Assembly (NCBI GenBank): GCA_023426765.1
Contig: JAEZBW010000562.1
Location: 1 to 8,649, forward strand
Source of the DNA: Bacillota bacterium
GTDB lineage: Bacteria; Bacillota; Clostridia; DSM-8532
Direction: 5' to 3'
DNA length: 8,649 nucleotides
Below the pieces are notes generated by a model. The model was not told the DNA's origin, searched no databases, and saw only the letters and a program-made list of their open reading frames with translations. Positions 1-7,692 of this stretch are shown here, piece after piece. Numbering within the stretch: position 1 is the stretch's first letter; every line of letters begins with the position of its first letter. The position numbers were made by a program, and so were the translations under genes.

Positions 1-534
1 GTCCGGACAAAATCCTATGACGCATTTGAAAGCGTCAGCTTCCCTGTTTTTGCACGAATCAAGCACCAGAAGGTTCAATATGACAGCAGGGTATTCAGCC
101 AGTTCAGGCAGAAAGAAATCACCGAAGCGCTGATAATACGAACCCAATACAATGACAGGATTCTTGTTATAAAATTAACTCCCGGGATGCGTTCCGATAT
201 TTTTGACTTCATCTGCGAGCATTATGACGGAATCATCATTGAAAGCTTTGGTCTTGGGGGCATTCCCGACAGCCAGTACAACCTTTCCGGAAAAATGAAT
301 GAACTGATCGATGCGGGCCTGGTTGTCGTGCTGACAACGCAATGCCTTGAAGAAGGGGTGGAATACGGCATCTATGAAGTGGGCAGCAATCTGCCAAAAG
401 ACAGGATTATTCTGGCGGGAGACTTTAATACCGAAACCCTGGTGGCAAAAACCATGATTGCCATGGGAACGTTTAAAACAATTGAAGAGATAAAGCTGTA
501 TATTGAAACGCCTTATACGATACCTCCTCTCTGA
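1..534 (+). CDS. L-asparaginase, C-terminal part (5' end outside window)
   Basis: Hydrolyses L-asparagine to aspartate and ammonia, probably in the cytoplasm. The frame is open from base 1 to a TGA and gives 177 residues. It begins with RTKSYDAFESVSFP, which resembles the TK...DAF..SP stretch of asparaginases; the Lys at visible residue 4 probably matches the catalytic Lys162 of E. coli AnsB. Next comes the C-terminal domain: LTPGMRSDIF, then GIIIESFGLGGIPD, then LTTQCLEEGVEYGIYEVG, and a GDFNTETLVAKTMIAMG segment matching the family's GxDMT.EA..TKL motif. Family members are about 320-340 aa, so roughly 150-160 N-terminal residues, including both catalytic Thr motifs, lie upstream. No signal peptide can be judged because the start is missing. 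Type I (cytoplasmic) is favoured but not proven. The next gene has its own promoter, so an operon with it is not required. Confidence 0.88.
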   Translation, partial: VRTKSYDAFESVSFPVFARIKHQKVQYDSRVFSQFRQKEITEALIIRTQYNDRILVIKLTPGMRSDIFDFICEHYDGIIIESFGLGGIPDSQYNLSGKMNELIDAGLVVVLTTQCLEEGVEYGIYEVGSNLPKDRIILAGDFNTETLVAKTMIAMGTFKTIEEIKLYIETPYTIPPL

Positions 535-554
535 AGAGACAGTGGTATCTTTTC

Positions 555-583
555 TTGCCATTTTCGGAAAATTATGATATAGT
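555..583 (+). promoter_or_regulatory. Sigma-A-like promoter for the GH1 gene
   Basis: TTGCCA (555-560) and TATAGT (578-583) are separated by exactly 17 bp. Each hexamer differs from consensus by one base. The predicted transcription start is near 590, leaving a leader of about 78 nt before the GH1 start codon. It lies in the 133-bp gap after the asparaginase stop and suits independent transcription of the glycosidase gene. No operator or CRE-like site was recognised around it. Confidence 0.6.
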
Positions 584-667
584 AATAAACGGCAACAGCC
601 TATCACAGCCCAGTTTGTGCTCAATTCATCACTATTTCAATGAAACCTCTGAAAAGGAGGAAGTCAA

Positions 668-1960
668 ATGAAAGCTTTTAAACTGCCGTCCGATTTTTTA
701 ATGGGATCAGCCACTGCGGGTGCACAAATTGAGGGTGGAATTACAAAAAGCAATTGGTACAAATGGTGTATTGACGGGCACATTAAAGACGGTTCCACCT
801 GTATCCGGGCGAATGATCACTGGAACCGGTATTCAGAAGATATCGGGTGGATGAAAATCTTAAATCAACAGGTATACCGGATGAGTGTAGAATGGAGCCG
901 GATTGAGCCCCGCAAGGGTGAGTTCGACCAGGATGCGATCTTCCATTACCGGGATGAGATCACTGAATTGATACGCAATGGCATCCGGCCTCTCGTGACG
1001 CTGCATCATTTCTCCCATCCCCTTTGGCTTGTTGAAGAGGGAGAGTTTGAAAACGAAAAGGTTGTTGAGCTCTTCGAACGTTACGTTACATATGTCGTTT
1101 CAAACCTGGGGGATCTTGTCAGCGAATACATCACTATCAATGAGCCGAATGTATATGGTGTTCTGGGGTATTACTTCGGTGAGTGGCCTCCCGGAAAAAA
1201 AGACATCAAGCTTGTCATGAAGGTTTTCCGGAATATGGTTCTATGCCACATCAGGGCTTACCAGGCCATTCATCGCATACGGCAGCAAAGCCGGTTCAGC
1301 GGTGAAACAAAGGTGGGCATCGCAAATGCCCTGCGTGTTTTTCATCCCCTTTCGGCGAGGAACCCCTTTAACATCTTAGCCGCAAGGATCATGGATTATT
1401 TGTTTCAGGAAGCGCTTGTATTATCCATGGCGGACGGAAAGCTGCGCTTTCCCATTGGAAAAGGCGCACCCCTGGGAACGGGAAAATACTATGACTTTAT
1501 CGGAATCAATTATTATACACGCTCAGCTGTTCAATGCAAGGGGTTCCGCAGCACCTTCTTTACACAAAATCCCCGGAATGATTTGGGTTGGGAAATTTAT
1601 CCGGATGGGCTTTCACAAATATGCAAAAGGTATTATGAAAAGCTGAAAGCTCCCATCTGGATCACCGAAAATGGAACCTGTGATAAAAAAGACGCCTTCC
1701 GTGCCCGATTCATTTATGATCATCTGTACGAGGTTTCCAGGCTATGCAGCGAAGGCATCCCTGTACAACGTTATTACCACTGGACACTGATGGACAATTT
1801 TGAATGGGCTGAAGGAGAATCCGCTCCATTCGGTCTGATCCGGGTAAACTTTGAAACCCAGCAGCGCACTTTACAGCGCAGCGGTTCCTTCTATGCGGAG
1901 GTTTGCCGTGAAAAAGGGGTTACCGACAATATGATCCGCAAGTATTTTGGCTCAACTTGA
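668..1960 (+). CDS. Glycoside hydrolase family 1 (beta-glucosidase / 6-phospho-beta-glucosidase-like)
   Basis: A retaining beta-glycosidase of the GH1 TIM-barrel family; the natural substrate cannot be told from sequence. Visible landmarks are GSATAGAQIEGG near the N-terminus with the sugar-binding Gln at 20, LHHFSHPLWL at 112-121, and TINEP with the acid/base Glu at 159. The nucleophile Glu is at 334 in WITENG, and HWTLMDNFEW at 371-380 is followed by the FGL...N..TQ.R..Q.S..FY tail. At 430 aa it is slightly shorter than common GH1 enzymes (about 440-480 aa). There is no signal peptide or membrane segment, so it should act in the cytoplasm on imported sugars. The start is set by AAGGAGG at 654-660, 7 nt before ATG. 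No PTS or sugar transporter gene is in view. After the NFEW tryptophan the sequence is AEGESAPFGL, with no clear phosphate-binding S...K.Y signature, so an unphosphorylated glycoside is mildly favoured. Confidence 0.93.
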   Translation: MKAFKLPSDFLMGSATAGAQIEGGITKSNWYKWCIDGHIKDGSTCIRANDHWNRYSEDIGWMKILNQQVYRMSVEWSRIEPRKGEFDQDAIFHYRDEITELIRNGIRPLVTLHHFSHPLWLVEEGEFENEKVVELFERYVTYVVSNLGDLVSEYITINEPNVYGVLGYYFGEWPPGKKDIKLVMKVFRNMVLCHIRAYQAIHRIRQQSRFSGETKVGIANALRVFHPLSARNPFNILAARIMDYLFQEALVLSMADGKLRFPIGKGAPLGTGKYYDFIGINYYTRSAVQCKGFRSTFFTQNPRNDLGWEIYPDGLSQICKRYYEKLKAPIWITENGTCDKKDAFRARFIYDHLYEVSRLCSEGIPVQRYYHWTLMDNFEWAEGESAPFGLIRVNFETQQRTLQRSGSFYAEVCREKGVTDNMIRKYFGST

Positions 1961-1963
1961 CCA

Positions 1964-1978
1964 CTGGGCGGGGCCCAG
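1964..1978. other. Small GC-rich hairpin in convergent gap (weak terminator candidate)
   Basis: CTGGGC and GCCCAG form a perfect 6-bp stem with a GGG loop, 3 bp after the GH1 stop and 51 bp beyond the helicase stop on the other strand. Neither side carries a T-run, so it is not a standard intrinsic terminator. Its place between two convergent genes suits a transcription pause or an mRNA 3' end. Confidence 0.3.
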
Positions 1979-2017
1979 GTTCCTTGGCTCATTTTAACTA
2001 TTGGGCTCAGGTACCTT
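1971..2017. repeat. Imperfect 15-bp direct repeat in convergent gap
   Basis: GGGCCCAGGTTCCTT (1971-1985) recurs as GGGCTCAGGTACCTT (2003-2017), matching 13 of 15 bases with a 32-bp period. The second copy contributes to a 5-bp hairpin, AGGTA-CCT-TACCT. The repeat fills most of the gap between the GH1 and helicase stops. No function is known; it may be an extragenic repeat or part of a transcription end signal. Confidence 0.4.
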
Positions 2018-2029
2018 ACCTTTTGGGAC

Positions 2030-4378
2030 TTAATGCAGGTTTTGAACTGCCTGTTTCAGGGTCTCCAGGTGTACGAAGTCTGTTATGTATCCCTTGTGCA
2101 GAAGAGCTTTGGGGATAAAGACGTTAAATTTCGGGGTTTTATATTCAATACTTTGAATCAGATTATCCAGCTCATCTTCGCTGAAGACAGTCAATAAATT
2201 CAGTTCTGTATCGAATATGCCCCGTACGGCGGCTGTAAATTCGTCAACATTACCTGCTCCAAGCTTCGCAAGGATAAAATACGGTGCCTGCCCGCCAAGG
2301 CTTTTCAGATCAAAGCGTTCCTTCAGGAAATGCCGGATGAGTGCCAACAACACATAATAATCTACAGAGCCCAGCCAGGGCAGCAGCATGACGGTGTTAC
2401 CTCCCAGGCTGAACACCTGTTTTTCAAGTATTCCGGTTTTTTCGGCAAGAACCCTTGTCTCTGCCAGTCGGCTGGCCGCACCCGGCTTCAGCCAGGGATA
2501 GTCGCTTTTATCCGATAAAACCCTGTGTATTTTTTCAACCACCCGGTTATGGATGTGCATGGAACCGCCAACCCAGAAGGTATTGATTTTGCCTTTCACC
2601 TTCTTTACAAATACGGTTTTTTGCTTCATGTCAAAATCGACAACTTCCCAGTTGCGCCCTGCTATCGTGATCCTTTCCCCCACCGGCGGGGGTATTTCAA
2701 TCTTCCCAATTTGTCCCGATTCGGAATTAACCGTATACTCGTCGTCCTCGGGGAATACCGCCAGGAACCTGAAGCTTGACGTGATCTTCTCTCCCTCCAG
2801 GCCGATGATAAGCCCCTGTTCGTCGGTAAGCTGTAAATGCTCCAGTGCAAGCAGATGTTCTATGAGTGTGCGGAAATCCTGAGATGAAGTATGACAAAAG
2901 CACGCCATGCCTAGAATACGTTTTTCCAGAACCGGCAGGGTTACTTCTCCCGTGGAGAGGATTACGCTCATGGTCTGATGGTAGAGCATTCCCAGCGGGT
3001 ATTTCCTGCTGACAGCCGGTTCTACCCAGCGTTCCTCCAGATACAGCCGAATGATAGCCACAGACTGCAGCAGCCGCCAGGGGATCTGATAGGGCAGTAT
3101 CGGCACGCCGGAAGGCTTTTGCTCGCGGCACAAAAACCACATTTCAGAAGGATTCCCCCTTCGGCCCGATCTTCCAAGCCGCTGCAGAAAAGATGAAACC
3201 GAGGCAGGTGCTTCCAGCTGGATGATCCTCTCCAGCCTGCCAATATCAATGCCAAGCTCCAGGGATACGGTTGCGCCGATAACCACCGGGCCATTCATTT
3301 CCTTCATGGTTGTCTCGGCGGTTTCGCGAAGGGATGCCGAAATGCTGCCATGGTGGACATGATAGATATCTGGACTGTTTTTCAGCTCGGCAAGCTGTCT
3401 TAAGGTTGCAATGGATGATTCCGCATGTTCCCGCAGGTTGGAGAAAATGATGCACTTGCGGTCTTTTGTTTTTTCATACAGGTAACTCCAAAAAGGCGGT
3501 GCTGTTGCCGCAGGTTGGTTGAATTCAACTGTATCGCTCTGTGAAAAAGGTGCTCCAATATACTTTTCATCCAGGTATAGAACATTATCAACCTTAACAG
3601 GGTTGACGTATTCGAATGGCTTAACCGGGCTGCCCTGCATTAAAAGGGCTTTTTTTTTATCCCCGTCATCAGGCTCTTCATAAAAATGCTCTACCGCAAT
3701 GCGAACTTTCTGAGAACCTGCCTTCACCTGCGGGGTGACAACCGCTTTGTCGGTACCGGATGCAAGCCACTTTTCCGCAAGACTGTAATCACCCAGGGTT
3801 GCGGACAGCCCTATTCGCCTGGGTTTGGTGCGGATATACCGCTGCAGCCTTTCCAGCTGGCACAGAACCTGAATTCCGCGGTCGGTTCCCATAAACGCAT
3901 GCACTTCATCGATGATGACAAAACGCAAATCCCCGAAAATTCTCACCAGGTCCCGGTTTTTGTTGATCAGCAGACTTTCAAGCGATTCCGGTGTGATCTG
4001 CAGCACCCCCGACGGGTTTTTGATCATTTTCTGTTTATGGGAACCAGGCACATCCCCATGCCAGTGCCATACCGGAATGTCTGCCTCTTTTAGCAGATCG
4101 TTCAGCCTTAAGAACTGGTCGTTGATTAAGGCTTTGATCGGAGCGATGTACAGTACGCCCACAGAAGCCGGCGGATCCTCGGTTAGAAGGGTTAATACCG
4201 GCAGGAATGCAGCCTCGGTCTTTCCCGAAGCCGTACCGGAGGATAACAGCAGGTGAGCGTCGGTTTCGAAGAGTACCCTGCAGGCTTCCACCTGAATGGC
4301 ACGAAGCTCGGTCCAATTGTTCCGGTAAATAAATTCCTGGATAAAAGGAGCCAGCCTGTAAAAAACATTTTCGCTCAT
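2030..4378 (-). CDS. brxHI: Lhr-like superfamily 2 DEVH helicase, BrxHI type
   Basis: An ATP-driven nucleic acid helicase or translocase, 782 aa, with all expected motifs in order. These are the Q-motif region (LRAIQVEA, 25-32), Walker A SGTASGKT (47-54), Ia APIKALINDQ (79-88), Ib ITPESL (128-133), DEVH (157-160) and SAT (192-194). RecA2 then shows CIIFSN (309-314), VIGATVSLELGIDIG (366-380) and the arginine motif QRLGRSGRRG (399-408). A long C-terminal part follows, with IPWRLLQ..AI..LYLEERW near 432-451, as in Lhr-like proteins. Its ATG overlaps the preceding ATPase stop by 4 bp (ATGA), with GGAG at 4387-4390, 8 nt upstream, so translation is coupled. In type 2 BREX, BrxHI of this family accompanies BrxD, which supports the assignment; no other BREX gene is visible. 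The symbol is by family and neighbour, not proven orthology. Its likely role is remodelling DNA together with the ATPase. Confidence 0.9.
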   Translation of the reverse strand: MSENVFYRLAPFIQEFIYRNNWTELRAIQVEACRVLFETDAHLLLSSGTASGKTEAAFLPVLTLLTEDPPASVGVLYIAPIKALINDQFLRLNDLLKEADIPVWHWHGDVPGSHKQKMIKNPSGVLQITPESLESLLINKNRDLVRIFGDLRFVIIDEVHAFMGTDRGIQVLCQLERLQRYIRTKPRRIGLSATLGDYSLAEKWLASGTDKAVVTPQVKAGSQKVRIAVEHFYEEPDDGDKKKALLMQGSPVKPFEYVNPVKVDNVLYLDEKYIGAPFSQSDTVEFNQPAATAPPFWSYLYEKTKDRKCIIFSNLREHAESSIATLRQLAELKNSPDIYHVHHGSISASLRETAETTMKEMNGPVVIGATVSLELGIDIGRLERIIQLEAPASVSSFLQRLGRSGRRGNPSEMWFLCREQKPSGVPILPYQIPWRLLQSVAIIRLYLEERWVEPAVSRKYPLGMLYHQTMSVILSTGEVTLPVLEKRILGMACFCHTSSQDFRTLIEHLLALEHLQLTDEQGLIIGLEGEKITSSFRFLAVFPEDDEYTVNSESGQIGKIEIPPPVGERITIAGRNWEVVDFDMKQKTVFVKKVKGKINTFWVGGSMHIHNRVVEKIHRVLSDKSDYPWLKPGAASRLAETRVLAEKTGILEKQVFSLGGNTVMLLPWLGSVDYYVLLALIRHFLKERFDLKSLGGQAPYFILAKLGAGNVDEFTAAVRGIFDTELNLLTVFSEDELDNLIQSIEYKTPKFNVFIPKALLHKGYITDFVHLETLKQAVQNLH

Positions 4379-5697
4379 AAGTCAAACTCCGCCGCATCGT
4401 TGTCTTCGGTGCTGTTATTTTCAGCAGGAGGGGTGGTTTTAAACAAGTCTCCGGTGACAAGCTTTTTAAACGTCAAATCCGGGTTTTGCCGCACAAGGTT
4501 TAAAACAGAGATGAAATCCCGCACGATTTCCCGGGGCGTAAGCCATTCATCGGCCCCAATCCGGTTTACAGCCTGCTGCAGGAAGAATAGCAGGTCGTCC
4601 TCGGAGACCCCGCCGTCCCAGCTATAATGCAATACATGGATTTCCAGAATTTTATGCAGCAATACAAATAGTTCTTCATAGGTCAGTTTGTCCAGATAGA
4701 TTAACGGCCCCTGCATATCCTTCAGTTCTTTGGCAAAGCGGCTGCCGGCCAGCCTGGTGCGAAGCGCTTCATAGCTGAACAGGCCTCGGCGGTTATCCTC
4801 GACAAACTGCGGAGTGCCGCAAAGGTATACCCCCAGCCCCTGAACCTTCCCCTGCATCGTATCGTTAAACATGTTTAGAAGTTTTTCATAATTGTTGTTG
4901 CGGGACTGGGTGTTGGAGATCTTGTATAGGTTAACCCCTTCATCCAGCAGCATGATCAGGCCCGCATAACCCAGTTGTTTTACAAAATCGGACATCAGCT
5001 TGATATAGTCAAACCAGGTATCATCGTCGATGATCACACGGACGCCAAGCTCGGTATTGGCTTCGGTTTTGGTTTGATACTCCCCCCTCAGCCATTTCAG
5101 CGCTGCGTTTTTCATCTCGTCACAGCCTGTGCGGTGCCCCTGCCAGAAAGCACTGAGTACCCGGGCGAAATCATAACCGTGAACGCGATCGTCCATGCGG
5201 TGAATCGCCTGCATAATGCTCAGTTCCATGAGCTCGGCAAGCCGGGGGTCATTCATTGAAAGACCTTCATCCTTCATCAGCTGCATCTGGACAGTGGAAA
5301 TCCACCGCTCTAAAATGGCATTCAGCGCCCCTCCGTCGGGCCTGACCTTCGTAGCCATGTTCTGAAGAAGTTCCCGGTAGGTTGCCAGACCGCTGCCCCG
5401 GTTGCCGGTCAGCTTTCTTTCGGGGGACAGATCGGCGTCGGTGACGACATAGTCCCTGTCCATCGCATAATTCCGGATGATCTGCAGCAGAAAGCTTTTC
5501 CCGCTGCCATACCGCCCTACGATGATACGGAAAACCGAACCGCCCTCCCGGATATTCGCCAGATCCTCCAGCAGCGTTTCTATTTCACGTTTTCTTCCCA
5601 CCGCCATATATTCCAGCCCAATCCTTGGTGTAACCCCGGCGCTGAGCGAGTTCAGCAATGCCGTGGATACCCGTTTGGGGATTTTCAGTGTACTCAT
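4375..5697 (-). CDS. brxD: BrxD-like P-loop ATPase (DUF2791 type)
   Basis: A STAND/AAA-like ATP-binding protein of 440 aa, of the family called BrxD in BREX systems. It has an N-terminal GLEYMAVGRKREIETLLEDL segment, Walker A GRYGSGKS (61-68), Walker B LIMLLDE (247-253), and a sensor-like YLCGTPQF (291-298). An Arg-rich ALRTRLAGSRF (311-321) follows, where an arginine finger or sensor would lie. The C-terminal third (about 330-420) is helical and may be a winged-helix or partner-binding region; the last 20 residues are acidic. The start is fixed by AAGGAG at 5705-5710, 7 nt before ATG, and the ATG overlaps the TerB gene stop as ATGA. The frame ends as ATGA with the helicase start. This family probably works as an ATP switch or loader for the neighbouring helicase; that role is inferred from constant pairing and not shown here. 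Confidence 0.87.
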   Translation of the reverse strand: MSTLKIPKRVSTALLNSLSAGVTPRIGLEYMAVGRKREIETLLEDLANIREGGSVFRIIVGRYGSGKSFLLQIIRNYAMDRDYVVTDADLSPERKLTGNRGSGLATYRELLQNMATKVRPDGGALNAILERWISTVQMQLMKDEGLSMNDPRLAELMELSIMQAIHRMDDRVHGYDFARVLSAFWQGHRTGCDEMKNAALKWLRGEYQTKTEANTELGVRVIIDDDTWFDYIKLMSDFVKQLGYAGLIMLLDEGVNLYKISNTQSRNNNYEKLLNMFNDTMQGKVQGLGVYLCGTPQFVEDNRRGLFSYEALRTRLAGSRFAKELKDMQGPLIYLDKLTYEELFVLLHKILEIHVLHYSWDGGVSEDDLLFFLQQAVNRIGADEWLTPREIVRDFISVLNLVRQNPDLTFKKLVTGDLFKTTPPAENNSTEDNDAAEFDL

Positions 5698-7622
5698 GCA
5701 AACACTCCTTCCAGTTCAGGCCTGAATTCGTCATATAAAAGCCATTGTCCGCCTTCTCTGGTGAGAATGATATCTCCCAGTGCATCCATGGCCAGTTGGT
5801 TGATCTCATCCATTTCAAGCTCCAAAAACAGCTGCGGGAATGCATGGCTGATCAAGCCCTCGCCCACCTCGCTGCCATTTTGCAGTATGAAAGACAAAAG
5901 CTCCCGCTGATTTTCCGTCAGGTTGTGCTTCAGTAAACCAGCCCCCGTCCACTCACCCCCGGAGGATTGATTATCTGTTTGCAGGGTGAGTTCATTGTGA
6001 TTTTCTTCCTGCACCCGGATGCTTTCGGATGAATCGATACATGTCCTTTGAGCTTCGTCAGGTAAGCCCGAGCCAAGAGAAAAGGAAGCAGCATTATCCT
6101 TCAGGAATGATAAACCTTTGTCACCTGCGGACTGCTTGGTGGGATACACCTTCATGTTTTCATTCAAAGGGAAACAGCCTTCCGTCCCTTTCCTCTCCAG
6201 CTCAGCAGTATCATCTTCCTCCCCACTATCGCTGTCACCCTGGCAGGAAGAGTACTCCGTGGAAAGCCTGTCATCATCCGGTCTGACCCCTCGTGTAATT
6301 TGATCGATCCCCTCGAGAAGCCTTTGTCGGATGAGGTTGGATTCTTCAATCAACTGAATGATCCGATCCCGATCCACCTGGAGCTTCTTCTTATCATCCT
6401 CGGCAACCGTTTGGCACAGCTGATTCAGGATGAGGGACTGTATGACCGACAGAACCTTCGGGTCAAGCTGGATGCCCCGAAGCCTTCCCTTCATTTGTGC
6501 CTGCTCGCGCAGACGGTTTTCGGTTTCCTTGATCACCGAAGTAAAAAAGCTTCGCAGGGGCGGATAACTGGAATAGGGCATTTCATCCTGGCACACCGAA
6601 GTGACCGGCCCGCTGTAAATGGCGTTTTGAAAGGCAATCCGCCTTTTCCCGGTGCTATGCACGGGTTTGTATGTTCCGAAAATGCCCTTGCCTTTATCTG
6701 TCAGCAGGCATTGATTGATTTCCTGAAATACTTTTGGAAGCAGTGAAAGGAATAAACCGCCCTGGCTGCTTTGCGCCAGCTGCCCGGTATAAAAGCGGTA
6801 GTCGGAAAAGCGGCTGATGAAGTCAAGCGTGAAGCCTGCTTCGGGGTCTTCCATGAAACAGCCTGCGAGTGAATCTGGAAACAGACTGAGCAGAGACTTT
6901 TCAGGGATGCGGGCCATCATCGTTGTAAAGTCTCCGTCGGCATAAATCAGGATATAATCCTGCACCCACAGCACCAGGTATTTGTCGAGAATGGAATAGG
7001 CTGCACGATAGGCGTTCCACAGGCTGCAAAGCTGTATAAAGCCGTCGGCTGCATCCTTTACCCCCACCTGGTTGATCAGCTCATAGATATAAACAAACAA
7101 ATAGGACAGATCGGTTTTCGGGTATTTACCCTCCCTCAGCTGGGAACGAAGGTAAAAATACCATTCCTTCTGCTTTTGCGACATGGCATCATAAGTGGGC
7201 CAATAGGAACGGAATGGAACATGCCGGACCTTCTCACCCGTGTAATCGGCGAGCTTGCAGGCTTCCTGAACAAAGGAATTGTCACTCCGTTCATGGTTCA
7301 GGCGCACGACGGACTGATACAGTGTTTTCAGTTGTTTCATCCGCGCAGGGTTAACCCCTCCCAGCGAATGCTTTTTACTGCTGATTGCCGGATTTGAATA
7401 TTGCGGTTCATCGTCGTAACAGGGCTGCGGTTCAGGCTGGGAGCCGCGCAGACAGTCGGGCCTGGGGGGAATGGCAGTGCCCTGCTCCTCCCAGTCATCC
7501 TCAAAGGTATAGGAATATGCTTCGTCATCTTTCCAGTCCATGACAGCATCCTCATCCACGATGGCCTTGCGGCCTTTCGCCGGGGTATTCGCCTTGATAT
7601 CAAGCTTAATGCTAAAAAACAT
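5694..7622 (-). CDS. TerB_N / TerB_C domain protein
   Basis: A 642-aa cytoplasmic protein and the first gene of the three-gene operon. Residues 20-75 are acidic and probably disordered. A TerB_N-like domain spans about 95-300, with YWPTYDAMSQKQKEWYFYLR (140-159) and the hallmark LREGKYPKTDLSYLFVYIYE (162-181). Middle helices to about 435 lead to a low-complexity acidic stretch (about 445-560). A TerB_C-like domain closes the protein (about 565-642: LTENQRELLSFIL... to ...GGQWLLYDEFRPELEGVF). TerB-type domains come from tellurite-resistance/stress systems and are thought to bind metal or act as membrane or scaffold partners; the biochemical role of this fused form is not established. The stop overlaps the BrxD-like start by 4 bp. 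The ATG at 7622 is the first in frame, since a TGA lies two codons upstream. Its ribosome binding site is poorly spaced, which makes this start less certain than the others. Confidence 0.82.
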   Translation of the reverse strand: MFFSIKLDIKANTPAKGRKAIVDEDAVMDWKDDEAYSYTFEDDWEEQGTAIPPRPDCLRGSQPEPQPCYDDEPQYSNPAISSKKHSLGGVNPARMKQLKTLYQSVVRLNHERSDNSFVQEACKLADYTGEKVRHVPFRSYWPTYDAMSQKQKEWYFYLRSQLREGKYPKTDLSYLFVYIYELINQVGVKDAADGFIQLCSLWNAYRAAYSILDKYLVLWVQDYILIYADGDFTTMMARIPEKSLLSLFPDSLAGCFMEDPEAGFTLDFISRFSDYRFYTGQLAQSSQGGLFLSLLPKVFQEINQCLLTDKGKGIFGTYKPVHSTGKRRIAFQNAIYSGPVTSVCQDEMPYSSYPPLRSFFTSVIKETENRLREQAQMKGRLRGIQLDPKVLSVIQSLILNQLCQTVAEDDKKKLQVDRDRIIQLIEESNLIRQRLLEGIDQITRGVRPDDDRLSTEYSSCQGDSDSGEEDDTAELERKGTEGCFPLNENMKVYPTKQSAGDKGLSFLKDNAASFSLGSGLPDEAQRTCIDSSESIRVQEENHNELTLQTDNQSSGGEWTGAGLLKHNLTENQRELLSFILQNGSEVGEGLISHAFPQLFLELEMDEINQLAMDALGDIILTREGGQWLLYDEFRPELEGVFA

Positions 7623-7636
7623 TCTTCAGAACCCAA

Positions 7637-7643
7637 CTCCCTT
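7637..7643 (-). promoter_or_regulatory. Unusually distant ribosome binding site of the TerB gene
   Basis: AAGGGAG on the minus strand is the only Shine-Dalgarno-like sequence before the TerB_N/TerB_C start, but it lies 14 nt from the ATG. The other two operon genes have 7-8 nt spacing. This suggests weak initiation, help from a leader structure, or a different start. No better in-frame start with a close site was found. Confidence 0.4.
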
Positions 7644-7658
7644 GTTATTGCTCAGGAG

Positions 7659-7671
7659 CAGTATAATACTG
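7659..7671. promoter_or_regulatory. Perfect dyad (operator candidate) over proximal operon promoter
   Basis: CAGTAT-A-ATACTG is a perfect 6-bp inverted repeat with one central base. It is flanked by a second arm pair, GCTCA (7650-7654) and TGAGC (7674-7678). The dyad covers the -10 of the proximal minus-strand promoter, a usual place for a repressor site. The binding protein is unknown, and no regulator gene is in the window. Confidence 0.4.
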
Positions 7672-7687
7672 GTTGAGCACGTTCCAA
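7660..7687 (-). promoter_or_regulatory. Proximal promoter candidate for the TerB/BrxD/BrxHI operon
   Basis: On the minus strand, TTGGAA (7682-7687) is followed after 16 bp by TATACT (7660-7665). The -10 matches consensus at 5 of 6 bases and the -35 at 4 of 6. Transcription would start near 7653, giving a leader of about 30 nt that contains the AAGGGAG site. It is back-to-back with the plus-strand promoter at 7693-7721. Confidence 0.42.
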
Positions 7688-7692
7688 TCCTC

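Noticed and set aside
531..566. Possible terminator after the asparaginase gene
   Set aside because: The stem near the stop (CTCT/AGAG) is only about 4 bp, and the T-rich sequence is not adjacent and belongs to the GH1 promoter.
175..624. A 149-codon minus-strand frame opposite the asparaginase
   Set aside because: It is a shadow of a clearly conserved enzyme and runs through the GH1 promoter region.
3686..4093. A 135-codon plus-strand frame inside the helicase gene, and similar opposite-strand frames in the operon (for example 4253-4627 and 6300-6746)
   Set aside because: They lie wholly within well-supported genes on the other strand, lack ribosome sites, and their proteins show no recognisable family.
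2030..7622. A complete BREX or DISARM system
   Set aside because: No PglZ phosphatase, PglX or other methylase, BrxL, PglW kinase, DrmB or phospholipase-D gene is visible; only the ATPase and helicase are shared with BREX type 2.
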